From a bacterium (GTDB taxonomy: Bacteria > Planctomycetota > UBA1135 > UBA2386), in the NCBI GenBank assembly GCA_030432695.1, contig JAUILN010000004.1:496001-560000 (forward strand): DNA of 64,000 nt, in the 5' to 3' direction. The first letter of the stretch is position 1. Each line of letters starts with the position of its first letter. The notes under the pieces were generated by a model that had not been told where the DNA came from, ran no database searches, and saw only the letters and a program-made list of their open reading frames with translations. Shown piece after piece: positions 36,815-45,989 of the stretch. The translations under genes and the position numbers were made by a program.

Positions 36815-37348
36815 GTGGAGCGCGTCGAGACCCAGCCCGTCCGCCAGAGTCGGCACGAGCCTGAACAGGCCCGGGTCTTCGCCTTCGTCGAACGCCACCA
36901 GCGCGGCCTCTGGCGCTTCCTCCGCGCGCTCGGCTGCCCGGCCGACGTCGCCGAGGAACTGGCCCAGGACACCTTCCTGATCGCGCTCGATCGCGGGGTG
37001 GAGGCCGCGCCGAACGCTGCCGCGACCCTGCGCGCGATCGCCCGCCATCTGTGGCTCAGGCGCCACCGCGACGATGCCCGCCGGGAGGCACGGATCGCGG
37101 CTGCCGCGGAGCAACTGTGGCGGCGCGACGGCCACGACGACGACGGCCACGCATGGCTCGAAGCGCTGCGGCGGTGTCTCGCAGAACTCCCGGAGCGGAG
37201 TCGGTGGGTGCTCGAGCGGGTGTATCGGGAAGGCGCGGGGCGTGCCGAGTTGGCGCGCGAACTCGGCATCGGCGAACACGGCGTCCGCTCGATGCTGCAA
37301 CGGCTGCGGGCCCGGCTCCGCGACTGCGTGACCCGGAGGAGATCATGA
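36815..37348 (+). CDS. ECF-type RNA polymerase sigma factor
   Basis: 177 residues from GTG 36815 (GGAG at 36806-36809); an upstream GTG at 36740 is also possible. Region 2 is VFAFVERHQRGLWRFLRALG with ELAQDTFLIALDRG; region 4 is LAELPERSRWVLERVYREGAGRAELARELGIGEHGVRSMLQRLRARL. Its stop overlaps the membrane LRR gene as ATGA, so the LRR protein is very likely its regulator. Confidence 0.88.
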   Translation: MERVETQPVRQSRHEPEQARVFAFVERHQRGLWRFLRALGCPADVAEELAQDTFLIALDRGVEAAPNAAATLRAIARHLWLRRHRDDARREARIAAAAEQLWRRDGHDDDGHAWLEALRRCLAELPERSRWVLERVYREGAGRAELARELGIGEHGVRSMLQRLRARLRDCVTRRRS

Positions 37349-38799
37349 AGACCGAGACCGAGGAAGCACTGGAGCGTCGCATCGAGGCCGGGCTCGCGGA
37401 GCTGCTCGGTGGTGAGCGCTGTCCCGACCTGTCGCGCGCGGTGTCGACACGGCACCGGCGCGGGGAGTCCGTCGTGGAGCCACCCGAGCCTCGGCACCGC
37501 CAACGACTCCTGTGGGCTGCGGCGCTCCTGGTGTTGGGGCTCGGTGCGGTGCTGGCCGTCGCGCTGCTCGACCGCGGCGGTGCGCGGGTCGATGAATCCA
37601 CCGCCGACCAGGACCCGCTCCCCGAGCCGGTCGTCGTGCACTCGCGGCAGGAGATCGAGGGACTCCCGGTCGACACCCGCGCGGTGCAGGGGATCGACCT
37701 CACCGACGACGACGTCCGTGCCCTGGCCCGACTCCGCGAGCTGGCCTCTCTCGAGCTGCGTTGCCCGCGACTCGTCGTCACGGGCCTCGGCCTGAAGACC
37801 TTCGGCAACGGTCCGTCGCCGTCGATCACGGCCGCGGGACTGGAGACGATCTCGCAGCTGGCCAGGCTGCGCCGACTCCGAATGGTCGGCACGCACCGAC
37901 TCGCAGCGGCGCTCGGTCCGTCCGCGGAGCCTGAGGCCGCGTCCGCACTCGACGGCCTCGAACGCCTGCCGATGCTCGAGGAACTCGAGCTGTCGTACTT
38001 CGACACCGGCGCTACGGCCTTGGCGGTCCTGCCACGCCTGGCGAATCTGCGCAGGCTGTCGCTGCGCGCCAACCACGGCTTTGCTGGCGACGGTCTCGAC
38101 CACATCGCGCGCTGCTCCCGGCTCCGCGAACTCGACCTCGGCTTCTGCCAGCAGCTCGGCGGTGCCGACCTGGCACGACTCGGGAACCTGGAGTCCCTGG
38201 AGGTCCTCGACCTCGAAGCCCTCGACGGACTGAACTGGCGGAGCGCGACCGACGATCCGCACACCGATCGTCTTTCCGCACCTGCCGACCTGGGCGTCAC
38301 CGATCGAGCCCTCGATGCGTGGGCCGATCTCCCGCGACTCCGCGTGCTCCGCATCGCGCAGGCCCACTGCACCGAGGCCGGCCTCGCGGCCTTCGCCGAC
38401 TCCGAGACCCTCGAGGAGCTCGACGTCTTCGGCGCCCAGGCCCTCGGCGATTCGTTGCCCGACTCGCTGCCGACGGGCCTGCGGAGCCTCACCGTCTGCG
38501 GCGAGTTCACCGACGCCTTCTGCGCGCGACTCCGGGCGCGCTGCACCGCGCTCGAGTCCCTGACGATGCCGGCCTGCTACCGGATGGGTGATGCCGGCCT
38601 CGCCGAGCTGGTGCGCATCGGGACACTCCGCGACCTCGACCTCCGCCAGTCGCGCGGGCTGACCCCGGCGGCCATGGATTCGCTCCGAGCTGCCACGCAG
38701 CTGCGCAGCCTCGACCTGCGCCACATCGACTGGTTCGGCGACGAGCAGGCCGACGAGCTGCGGGAGGCGCTCCCGGAGCTGGTGGAGCTGCAGCACTGA
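37345..38799 (+). CDS. Membrane-anchored leucine-rich-repeat protein (putative sigma regulator)
   Basis: 484 residues. A cytoplasmic N-terminus (about 1-55, EEALERRIEAGLAELLGG) precedes one transmembrane helix (about 57-75, LLWAAALLVLGLGAVLAVALL). About 400 outside residues contain leucine-rich repeats (LPMLEELELSYFDTGA, CSRLRELDLGFCQQLGG, LRDLDLRQSRGLTPAAM). Co-translated with an ECF sigma factor, it has the layout of an anti-sigma factor whose sensor is an LRR domain, but the short cytosolic part matches no known anti-sigma domain. Confidence 0.8.
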   Translation: MKTETEEALERRIEAGLAELLGGERCPDLSRAVSTRHRRGESVVEPPEPRHRQRLLWAAALLVLGLGAVLAVALLDRGGARVDESTADQDPLPEPVVVHSRQEIEGLPVDTRAVQGIDLTDDDVRALARLRELASLELRCPRLVVTGLGLKTFGNGPSPSITAAGLETISQLARLRRLRMVGTHRLAAALGPSAEPEAASALDGLERLPMLEELELSYFDTGATALAVLPRLANLRRLSLRANHGFAGDGLDHIARCSRLRELDLGFCQQLGGADLARLGNLESLEVLDLEALDGLNWRSATDDPHTDRLSAPADLGVTDRALDAWADLPRLRVLRIAQAHCTEAGLAAFADSETLEELDVFGAQALGDSLPDSLPTGLRSLTVCGEFTDAFCARLRARCTALESLTMPACYRMGDAGLAELVRIGTLRDLDLRQSRGLTPAAMDSLRAATQLRSLDLRHIDWFGDEQADELREALPELVELQH

Positions 38800-38948
38800 C
38801 GATCGCGCCGCCGATCGCCACAAGCCGCAGTCCTGGAGGCGCTTGCGGCACCGGGCGAGAAGCCTGTGCGGGTCCGTCGCTACACTCGACGCGACTTCTA
38901 CGCCCGCGCGACGGATCCACGTACCCGCCGCGTCCTCTCCTCCGATCC

Positions 38949-39560
38949 ATGAGCGGGACCGCCCAGAACACGCCACGCGAACTCGTCGAACGCGCCATCC
39001 AGGGCTGCCGGACGGCGCGGGAGACCGTCTGGCGGGCGCACCGGCGCTGGATCGCCGGCGTCCTGGTGGCCCATGCGCCGCGCAGTGCGGAGATCGAGGA
39101 CCTGCTGCAGGACGTGGCGGTCTCGTTCGTCCGCGGCATCGGCGGGCTCGCCGACCCGGACTCGCTGGTCGGCTGGCTCAGGATCATCGCCATCAATCGG
39201 GCTCGCTCGGTGGGGCGGCGCGTCGCGCTCGGCAAGCGCATCGGCCTGTTGGGGACGCCGGATGCCGGCGAGGCCGCCGACCGGGCGGTCGACCTGAACC
39301 ACGAGGCGCGGCAGCAGGATGGCGAGCGCCTGGAAGAGGTCCTGGCGGCGTTGGAGCGGCTGCCGGAGCCGCAGCGCGAGGTGTTGATCCTGCGCTGCCT
39401 GGAGGGACTCAGCCAGGTGGCGATCGCGGAGCGGTTGGGGATCGGTGAGGCGGCGGTCGAGAGTCGTCTGGCGCGTGCCAGACGCCGACTGCGCCAGGAC
39501 ATGCACGGCGTCCTGCCGACCCGGGTGACCGGGTCCGGCCTGGCCCGGGAGTATCGATGA
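38949..39560 (+). CDS. ECF-type RNA polymerase sigma factor
   Basis: 203 residues. Region 2: REIVW-type start (RETVWRAHRRWIAGVLVAHA), EIEDLLQDVAVSFVRGI. Region 4: LERLPEPQREVLILRCLEGLSQVAIAERLGIGEAAVESRLARARRRL. The C-terminal tail of about 20 residues is extra. Its stop overlaps the next gene (ATGA). It is the second sigma operon in tandem and is not closely similar to the preceding one by eye. Confidence 0.92.
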   Translation: MSGTAQNTPRELVERAIQGCRTARETVWRAHRRWIAGVLVAHAPRSAEIEDLLQDVAVSFVRGIGGLADPDSLVGWLRIIAINRARSVGRRVALGKRIGLLGTPDAGEAADRAVDLNHEARQQDGERLEEVLAALERLPEPQREVLILRCLEGLSQVAIAERLGIGEAAVESRLARARRRLRQDMHGVLPTRVTGSGLAREYR

Positions 39561-40165
39561 TGGGTGAAGACCGACTGCAACGTCACATCGAGCGGGTGCT
39601 CGGCCGCGACGACACGCCCGACGATTGGCGGGCCCTGCACGACGCGGCGTCCGATGCGCCGACGACCTGGCAACGCCTGCTCCGTGATCTCGAGGACGAC
39701 GCCGAGATCCGCGCCGCGGTGCGGCTGCGCCTGCCCGAGCACGAGGTCGAGCTGCCGGGCCGTGGTCCTGGCGCGATCGTGCGACAGCTCCTGCCGGGTC
39801 ACGGTGGGTCGTGGGCCGGTTGGATGGTCGCCGCCTGCGCGGTGTTCCTGTGGCTGGTCGAGGCGCCGGGTCCCTTCGGTCGACCCGCGCGGCAGCAGGT
39901 CGAGGCCCAGGGTGTCACCGCGTCCGAGGGTTCGCAGGACCTGCCGCTGAGGGGCTCGTTGGCAGGCGCGGTCGAAGGCGACCTGCCCGACCTGGTGCTC
40001 GCTTCCGAGCCTGCTGGCGATGGCTCGTACGACGTCGTGGTCCTGCGCCGTGAGGTGGTCCGACGTCGCATGCCGTTGGCCGAGACCGTCCACCTCGACG
40101 ACAGCGGCCAGCCGTTCGCAGTGCCGGTGAGCCACGACTCCTCCAAGCCCACCCGTTCCTTCTGA
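39557..40165 (+). CDS. Putative transmembrane anti-sigma factor
   Basis: 202 residues. An N-terminal cytoplasmic helical part (1-85; RLQRHIERVLGRDDTPDDWRAL) precedes one transmembrane helix (about 91-105, WMVAACAVFLWLVEA) and an outer region of about 95 residues without cysteines or a zinc motif. Translational coupling to the ECF sigma gene and this topology point to an anti-sigma factor, but no zinc-finger anti-sigma motif (HxxxCxxC) is present, so the call is by context. Confidence 0.65.
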   Translation: MMGEDRLQRHIERVLGRDDTPDDWRALHDAASDAPTTWQRLLRDLEDDAEIRAAVRLRLPEHEVELPGRGPGAIVRQLLPGHGGSWAGWMVAACAVFLWLVEAPGPFGRPARQQVEAQGVTASEGSQDLPLRGSLAGAVEGDLPDLVLASEPAGDGSYDVVVLRREVVRRRMPLAETVHLDDSGQPFAVPVSHDSSKPTRSF

Positions 40166-40200
40166 TCCCGCTCCCGCGATCCACGATCATCCGAACCACG

Positions 40201-41247
40201 ATGAACCGTTCGACCTGCCTGCTCCCGATCCTGGGTCTCACCGGGATCCTCGCCGTAGCGACGCTCGCCGCCCAGGACGCGCAGTCCGCACCGCAGCCGC
40301 GGTTCCTCTGGGGGCCGGGCGTGACGAACCTGGCGCCGGCCGCGGCGCGCGGGGACTTCGCGGGGAGTCCGTTCTTCGGCAGCGCACCGGTCGAGCGACC
40401 GTCGGTGAACGTCGCCTTCGAGCTCGACGGCCACGCCGTCACCGCCGAACTCGGCACCGACGAAGTGCGCATCGAGGTCGACGGCAAGCCGATCGACGCC
40501 GCGCGGGTCGAGGCCGTGACGATTCCCGGCATCTCCATCGTGCACACCCATCGGATCCGCGATGCCGAGGGCCAGCCGGCGGTCGACATCGGCACGTCTG
40601 GCGGGTCGGTTACCGTGCGGTTCCTGCCGCGCTCGAAGAAGGCCTGGCTCGGTGTCGACGTGCGTCCGCTCGGCGACGCGCTCGCCGGTCACCTGGATCT
40701 CGACGCGGAGGCCCACGCGCTGGTCGTCGCGGTGCGGCCCGATTCGCCGGCCGCGCGCGCCGGTCTCCTGCAGCACGACGTGCTGGTGGCGATCGACGGC
40801 GAAGGTCCGGTGACCCACGAGCGTCTCGGCGGGGAACTGGCGGCGAAGAAGCCCGGCGAGATCCTGAAGCTCGGCGTGGTCCGTCGCGGCGAGCGCCTCG
40901 AGGTCGACGTCGAGCTCGGCCGTGCGCCGGTCGACCAGCTCGCGCCGTTCTCCGGCGTCCGGTTCTACGACGGACTCCAGAACGACGTTCTGGCCCGGCC
41001 GGGCGCTGCCGACAGCCGCATGTGGCTCGACGCCGAGGGGCGCCTGCTCAAGGAGCAGTTCCCGGCGTTCCCCGGTCAGGCGCAAGCCGATGGCGATGCG
41101 GATCCCTTCACCCCGCGAGTCCCCGGTGCGCGGCGCGCGGCCGGCGAAGACGAGGGCCTGTCGACCCGCATCGAGCGCATCGAGTCGACCCTGCTGCAGC
41201 TGGAGAAGCTGCTGGAGCGGTTGGAGAAGGGCAAGAAGGGCGCGTGA
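40201..41247 (+). CDS. Secreted PDZ-domain protein with C-terminal coiled coil
   Basis: 348 residues, signal peptide (CLLPILGLTGILAVATLAAQ). The N-terminal 150 residues have no family I recognise. A PDZ domain (about 150-230; AWLGVDVRPLGD, DSPAARAGLLQHDVLVAIDG) follows, and the last 30 residues (TRIERIESTLLQLEKLLERLEKG) form a short coiled coil. No protease domain is present. In an operon with sigma and anti-sigma genes, it may sense misfolded envelope proteins, an idea drawn from RseP/DegS-type systems. Confidence 0.8.
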   Translation: MNRSTCLLPILGLTGILAVATLAAQDAQSAPQPRFLWGPGVTNLAPAAARGDFAGSPFFGSAPVERPSVNVAFELDGHAVTAELGTDEVRIEVDGKPIDAARVEAVTIPGISIVHTHRIRDAEGQPAVDIGTSGGSVTVRFLPRSKKAWLGVDVRPLGDALAGHLDLDAEAHALVVAVRPDSPAARAGLLQHDVLVAIDGEGPVTHERLGGELAAKKPGEILKLGVVRRGERLEVDVELGRAPVDQLAPFSGVRFYDGLQNDVLARPGAADSRMWLDAEGRLLKEQFPAFPGQAQADGDADPFTPRVPGARRAAGEDEGLSTRIERIESTLLQLEKLLERLEKGKKGA

Positions 41248-41262
41248 GCGGCGGCGGGCGGG

Positions 41263-42213
41263 TCAACCCTCGCGCCGGAACCTGCGGAAGTGTTGCGGGG
41301 CGTTGGCCTCGGCCCGGCTCAGGATCCGATACACCGCTTCGAGTGTGTCGACGAGGCGCGGACCCGCGGAGCTGAAGGTCTGCTGGCCGTCGGCGAGCCA
41401 TACGCGGTCCTCCTGCACCGCCGGCCAATCGGGGTGCTCCGCGAGGAGTCGCTGCAGCGGTTGCCGATCCGCTTCGATCTGGTCGAGCGAGCGACCGCAG
41501 GACGCGACGAACACCACATCGGGGCGCAGGCCATCGAGGTTGCCGCGGTCGAGCGGATCGGTCGGGGCGAGGGCGCGTCCGCCGGCGAGACGAATCAGCT
41601 CCGGGGTCCACTCGGCGGCGACCATCGGCGGAGCGATCCAGGACAGCACGAGAACCGTGGGGCGATCCGCGCGCGTGCCGGCCCGTTTGCGGATCGTGGC
41701 GACACGAGCATCGAGTGCCAGTCCGAGTTCGGCCGCTTCGCCGGTGCGACCGATCGCGTGCGAGACGGTGGCGAGGTCGCGCCAGAGTCCCGAGAAGCGC
41801 CGGGCGCCGAGGCGGACGATCTCGACGCCTTCGAGGCCGATCTCGTCGACCGCGCGGCGCAGCATGCGCTCGGTGATCATGCAGGTGCCGCACTGGTCCT
41901 GCAGGAGGACGACCTCGGGTCGCGCGGCGGCCAGTGCCCCGAGCTGCAGCGATACCGGCGGGATCGACGCGGCGGTGAGTTCGCGGATCGCGACGTGAAG
42001 GGTTTGGCTGCCGGTCTCGCGCGGCAGCCGGCAGCTGGTGACGGCCGGCACCTTCTCCACCTCCTCGGGGTGGTGGCAGGCGTGGGTGCGGCCGACCAAG
42101 GCTCGACCCGCACCGAGTGCGCAGACGATCTCGGTCGCGGCGGGGAGCAGCGAGACGATGCGCGGCAGCTGCGGCGGTCGGACCCGCAGGCTCTCGTCGC
42201 GGAACAGACTCAT
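41263..42213 (-). CDS. BtuF-like cobalamin-binding protein (no signal peptide)
   Basis: 316 residues of the periplasmic-binding type COG0614 fold (RIVSLLPAATEIVCALGAGRALVG; HACHHPEEVEKVPAVT; EVVLLQDQCGTCMIT). It matches the widespread cytosolic or unsecreted cobalamin-binding protein group more than iron-siderophore binders. No ABC permease or ATPase is nearby. Its ATG at 42211-42213 overlaps the end of the upstream fusion gene by 4 bases, so the two are co-transcribed. Confidence 0.8.
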   Translation of the reverse strand: MSLFRDESLRVRPPQLPRIVSLLPAATEIVCALGAGRALVGRTHACHHPEEVEKVPAVTSCRLPRETGSQTLHVAIRELTAASIPPVSLQLGALAAARPEVVLLQDQCGTCMITERMLRRAVDEIGLEGVEIVRLGARRFSGLWRDLATVSHAIGRTGEAAELGLALDARVATIRKRAGTRADRPTVLVLSWIAPPMVAAEWTPELIRLAGGRALAPTDPLDRGNLDGLRPDVVFVASCGRSLDQIEADRQPLQRLLAEHPDWPAVQEDRVWLADGQQTFSSAGPRLVDTLEAVYRILSRAEANAPQHFRRFRREG

Positions 42214-43760
42214 CCCGTCCCACTTCCGTGAGGTGTGTAGCGCCCGGCCTTCTCGAGGGCCCGGCCCTCCTCGACCAGCTTGTCGAGGCCGGCCTGCAGC
42301 GAGCGCGCCGCCAAGCCGTGCATGCGCTTGTCGGCGTCCCAGTAGACCCGCGGCACCAGCTCCTCGACCGTGTCGACGCCCTCGGCGAGCGCCTTGACCA
42401 GCGCGGTCTCGCGCTGGGCCCGGTGGCGCAGATACTGCCGGAGTACCTTGTGGCCGCCCGGGACCGCCGGCCCGTGTGCCGGGTGCAGCACGTCGATCGG
42501 CAGGGCCAGCAGCTTCTCGAGGCTGGCGAGGTAGGTGGCGAGGTGGCCCTCGGGCGGATCGATCAGGATGGTCGAGACCGTCGACACCATGTCGCCCGCG
42601 ACCAGGCCGGCGTAGCGCGTCTCGCGGAAGCAGAGGTGGCCGCGGTCGTGGCCGGGTGTGAACACCGCCTGCAGCCGCCACGGTTCGCCGGAGGTGTCGC
42701 CGTCGGGGGCGGTGCCCAGCTCGAGTTCGGAGCCGTCCTCGAGGACCACTGCGCGCTCCGGTGGTTCGGGCAGGCGCTCCAGGGTGATCGGGTGCGCTAG
42801 GATCGGCAGGTCGTAGCGGCGGGCGGTCGCAGCGACTCCGCCGACGTGGTCGGGGTGGTGGTGGGTGACCACGACGCCGCCGAGTTCGCGGCCCTCGGCG
42901 CGCAGCTCGTCGAGCAGCTCGAACAGTCGTTCCTGCTCATCGACGTCGGGAGTCGCCGGATCGATGATCCACAGCCGCTCTTCGCCGACGATCGCGCAGT
43001 TGGTCGTGGTGGCGGGCGGCAGCGTCGGGGTCCTCAGGCTGGCGAGCAGGATGCCCGGCGAGAAGCGGACCCGGTGCAGCTTGCCGGCCAGGTAGCCGTC
43101 GGTGGTCTCACGCGCGCGCTGTCGGAACCGCTCGAGGTCGCCCTCCTCGAGCAGCTCGAGCAGGATCAGCACCGGTGGCACGATCCGCAGCTCGCCGCGG
43201 CGCCACGCCGCGAGCAGGTCGCGCGGCCGCTGGAAGCCGCCGCCGACCAGCTCGCCGTCGACGATCTCCACCGACTCCCCGGCGGGCAGCCGCGCCAGGA
43301 AGAACAGCGTGTCGTAGCGGACCGGTGCGAACGGCGGGGTGCGGATCCGGCACAGCGGGGTGAGTTCGTGGCGGCCGGAGTCGGGGCGAGCGTGGTGCTC
43401 CCAGGTTCCGGAGGCATGCGATCCGCGAGCGAGCTCGGCCTGCAGCAGTTCGGCGCGGGCGCGGGTGCGCGCGTCGGGGTCGAGCACGGCGCGGAGACCG
43501 GCGTCGAGGAGGACCCCGGTCTCCTCGAACATCTCGCGAAGCGCGCAGCGGCGCAGCGGCGCGGCGTCGGCCCAGGGGCTCGGCTCGCTCGGGTCGTTCG
43601 CGCCGTCCTCGGCGCCCTGCACCCCGCCCGGCAGCGCGTGGTAGCCGCCGAAGAAGCGCAGTTCGGGGGCTCGCTCGACCAGCAGGACCCGGAGGTCGTC
43701 GCCGTCGCCGTCGACCAGCAGGATGGCCGAGGCGACCCGTTCTCGTTGCGGACTCGTCAT
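42210..43760 (-). CDS. Nudix hydrolase fused to metallo-beta-lactamase-fold hydrolase
   Basis: 516 residues from ATG 43760 (a TTG at 43784 is in frame). N-terminal Nudix domain (about 5-205) with a split Nudix box: GGV then, after an insertion, REMFEETGV (75-83). C-terminal MBL domain (about 225-450) with zinc motif THHHPDH (299-305) and a second histidine in FTPGHDRGHLCF, closest to the LACTB2 group of hydrolases, followed by a winged-helix-like tail. The architecture implies two coupled hydrolytic steps on nucleotides, RNA ends or CoA-linked substrates; the substrate is unknown. Confidence 0.88.
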   Translation of the reverse strand: MTSPQRERVASAILLVDGDGDDLRVLLVERAPELRFFGGYHALPGGVQGAEDGANDPSEPSPWADAAPLRRCALREMFEETGVLLDAGLRAVLDPDARTRARAELLQAELARGSHASGTWEHHARPDSGRHELTPLCRIRTPPFAPVRYDTLFFLARLPAGESVEIVDGELVGGGFQRPRDLLAAWRRGELRIVPPVLILLELLEEGDLERFRQRARETTDGYLAGKLHRVRFSPGILLASLRTPTLPPATTTNCAIVGEERLWIIDPATPDVDEQERLFELLDELRAEGRELGGVVVTHHHPDHVGGVAATARRYDLPILAHPITLERLPEPPERAVVLEDGSELELGTAPDGDTSGEPWRLQAVFTPGHDRGHLCFRETRYAGLVAGDMVSTVSTILIDPPEGHLATYLASLEKLLALPIDVLHPAHGPAVPGGHKVLRQYLRHRAQRETALVKALAEGVDTVEELVPRVYWDADKRMHGLAARSLQAGLDKLVEEGRALEKAGRYTPHGSGTG

Positions 43761-43832
43761 GGATCGCCGGGTGGAATCCGGCAACGGATCATCTCGGATC
43801 GCCGGCCGGAAGGCCGCACAAACGCCGTCCCG

Positions 43833-45863
43833 CTATGGGTTTTCCTTCGCTCCGGGAAGTCCGAAGCGACCGCGGAACCGTTCGATCTGCGGCTCCGTGC
43901 CGAGCACGATCAGGTCGGCACCCTCGGGCAGCACGGTGGTGGCGTCGGGGATCGAGCGCTTCTCGTGGCCGAGACCGTCGCGTTCGATGACCACCAGGAC
44001 GTGCAGGCCGAAGTTGGCGGGGAGTTCGAGCGACGCCAGCGAGCGGTCGGCCAGCGCGTCGGGCAACGGCACGCGGGACAGGGTCGCGCCGTCGGGGAGT
44101 TCGATGCGGCGGCCCTCGCCGGACTGGCCGGTTCGGACCCTGGTGCGCAGGGCCTGGCTACCGAGCACCTCCTCGCTGAGCACCGCCACCACGTCGCGGC
44201 GGGTGATCCGGCCAGCGAGCACCCCGGCCCCCTCGCCGCGGACCACCGGCAGCTCGTCGAGTTCGATCTTCTCGAAGCGGCGGACCACGTCGGCCACGGT
44301 CTCGTCGGGGCGGGCGACGGGCGTGCTGCGAGTGCAGTCCGAAGCGATCAGCACCGGGCCGAGTTCGCCTTCGTTGAGGAACTGCTTCACGTCGTGGAGC
44401 TGGACCTGGCCGAGCAGCTCGCCCTTGTCGTCGACCACGTAGAGGGCATCGAGGCGGGTCGCCTTGAAGGTGTCGAGGACCTGATCGAGCGGCACGGTGT
44501 CGCGGACCGAGGCGACACCGAGCCGCATCACGTCGCGCACGTAGTTGGTCTGCAGCGCCAGCTCTTCGAAGCCGGCGTCGACCTTGTGGCCCCGAGCCCG
44601 CAGTCGCGCGGTGTAGACCGAGTCGGGGTCGATGAGCCTGGCGCTGATGCTGCCGAGGATGCTGCACAGCATCAGGGGCAGGATCAGCCCGTAGTCGCCG
44701 GTCATCTCGAAGATCAACAGCATCGCGGTGATCGGCGCGTGGGTGGTGGCGGCGCACATGCCGGCCATGCCGATCAGCGCGAACTCGGTGCGGTGGTCGC
44801 CGCCGGCGACGTAGTCGACGATCAGCGAGAAGGCCGCGCCGAACGCCGCGCCGACCACCAGGTTCGGGGTGAAGACTCCGCCGAGCGCGCCCGAGCCCTG
44901 GGTCGCGGCGGTGGCCACCACCTTCCAGAAGCACAGCGCGACCATCGTCATCAGTGCCGGGTCGGCGGTGGCGCCGGCGATCGCCTCGATGGTGTTCTGG
45001 CCGTTACCCCAGACCTCGGGGAACCAGATGCCGATGGTGCCGACCAGCAGGCCGCCGAGTGCCATCCGCACCACCAGCGGAGCGGGGATCCGCGCGAAGG
45101 CGCGCTTGCCGAGCGCCATCGACTTGCGGAAGAACATCGAGCCGAGGCTGCAGCTCAGGCCGAGCAGGCCGGCCGACAGCACCAGCGGCCACGCGGTCAG
45201 CTCGAGGTCCTTGCCCATCGAGTAGAGCGGGCTGCGGTCGAAGAACGCCAGCATCGTCAGCGTGGAGACCACCGACGCGACCACCAAGGGCGCCAGCACG
45301 TCCATCGCGAAGTTGCCGAGCACCACCTCCATCACGAAGATCGCCGCCGCGATCGGCGCCTTGTAGGCACTGGCCATGCCGGCCGCGATGCCGCAGCCGA
45401 GCAGCACGGTCCTGGAGCGCGGCGAGTTCGGCACCCAGTGGCCGAGCAGCGACGCGATGGTCGCGCCGAACTGCGAGTTGGCACCCTCGCGGCCGATGCT
45501 GCCGCCCGAGGCGATGCTCAGCCCCGACGAGACGATCTGCACGATCGAGCGACCGGGCTGGATCTTGCCGGTCCGCGTGCGGCACAGCTCGATGATCTCA
45601 CCGATCCCGAACGGCCCCTGCTCGCTGCGGATCGACTTCAGGACCAGGCCGGCCAACACCGCGCCCACCGTGGGGATCAGCAGCGACTGCCACCACTCGA
45701 GCCGCACGTCCACCGGCGCGCCCGCACCCATCACCGCCGCCATCAGCCAGTCGGTGCCCTTGCGGAACGCCGCGCCGAGCAGACCGCCGAACAGACCGAT
45801 GGTCGCCGCCTGGACGTACATCCAGGGCGAGTGCAACGGAAGTCCGGCCGAGGCCTGCTGCAT
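43833..45863 (-). CDS. ClC-type chloride channel/transporter with CBS and TrkA-C domains
   Basis: 676 residues. ClC membrane domain (about 15-420) has GSIGREG (E126, gating glutamate) and GGVFTPN. A CBS pair (about 440-570) and a C-terminal TrkA-C-like region (about 585-670) form the cytoplasmic regulatory part. It moves chloride or other halides, or exchanges them with H+. Monocistronic, just downstream of a strong hairpin that ends the HD-GYP operon. Confidence 0.93.
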   Translation of the reverse strand: MQQASAGLPLHSPWMYVQAATIGLFGGLLGAAFRKGTDWLMAAVMGAGAPVDVRLEWWQSLLIPTVGAVLAGLVLKSIRSEQGPFGIGEIIELCRTRTGKIQPGRSIVQIVSSGLSIASGGSIGREGANSQFGATIASLLGHWVPNSPRSRTVLLGCGIAAGMASAYKAPIAAAIFVMEVVLGNFAMDVLAPLVVASVVSTLTMLAFFDRSPLYSMGKDLELTAWPLVLSAGLLGLSCSLGSMFFRKSMALGKRAFARIPAPLVVRMALGGLLVGTIGIWFPEVWGNGQNTIEAIAGATADPALMTMVALCFWKVVATAATQGSGALGGVFTPNLVVGAAFGAAFSLIVDYVAGGDHRTEFALIGMAGMCAATTHAPITAMLLIFEMTGDYGLILPLMLCSILGSISARLIDPDSVYTARLRARGHKVDAGFEELALQTNYVRDVMRLGVASVRDTVPLDQVLDTFKATRLDALYVVDDKGELLGQVQLHDVKQFLNEGELGPVLIASDCTRSTPVARPDETVADVVRRFEKIELDELPVVRGEGAGVLAGRITRRDVVAVLSEEVLGSQALRTRVRTGQSGEGRRIELPDGATLSRVPLPDALADRSLASLELPANFGLHVLVVIERDGLGHEKRSIPDATTVLPEGADLIVLGTEPQIERFRGRFGLPGAKENP

Positions 45864-45943
45864 CCAGGCAGAGGATTCGCAGGTTCGGGGGGCGCGTCAA
45901 CGTGAAAGGTCGGGGGGGCGCATGACCGGTCCGCTCGCCGCGT

Positions 45944-45984
45944 CCTTCTTTCTGGTTCGTGCCTGGCACCGACCAGGAAGAAGG
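45944..45984 (-). terminator. Terminator of the HD-GYP operon
   Basis: A long, slightly mismatched stem (CCTTCTT...AAGAAGG, then TGGT/ACCA) capped by GTGCC-T-GGCAC (45959-45969). It lies 6 bases after the HD-GYP stop. Third copy of the hairpin apex seen at 6309 and 27186. Confidence 0.7.
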
Positions 45985-45989
45985 AGGCC

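Noticed and set aside
35707..38976. Minus-strand open frame of 1,089 codons
   Set aside because: Antisense to the M23, sigma and LRR genes, with no domain and shadow-type composition.
42846..45905. Plus-strand open frame of 1,019 codons
   Set aside because: Antisense to the Nudix-MBL and ClC genes; composition is typical of a GC-frame shadow.
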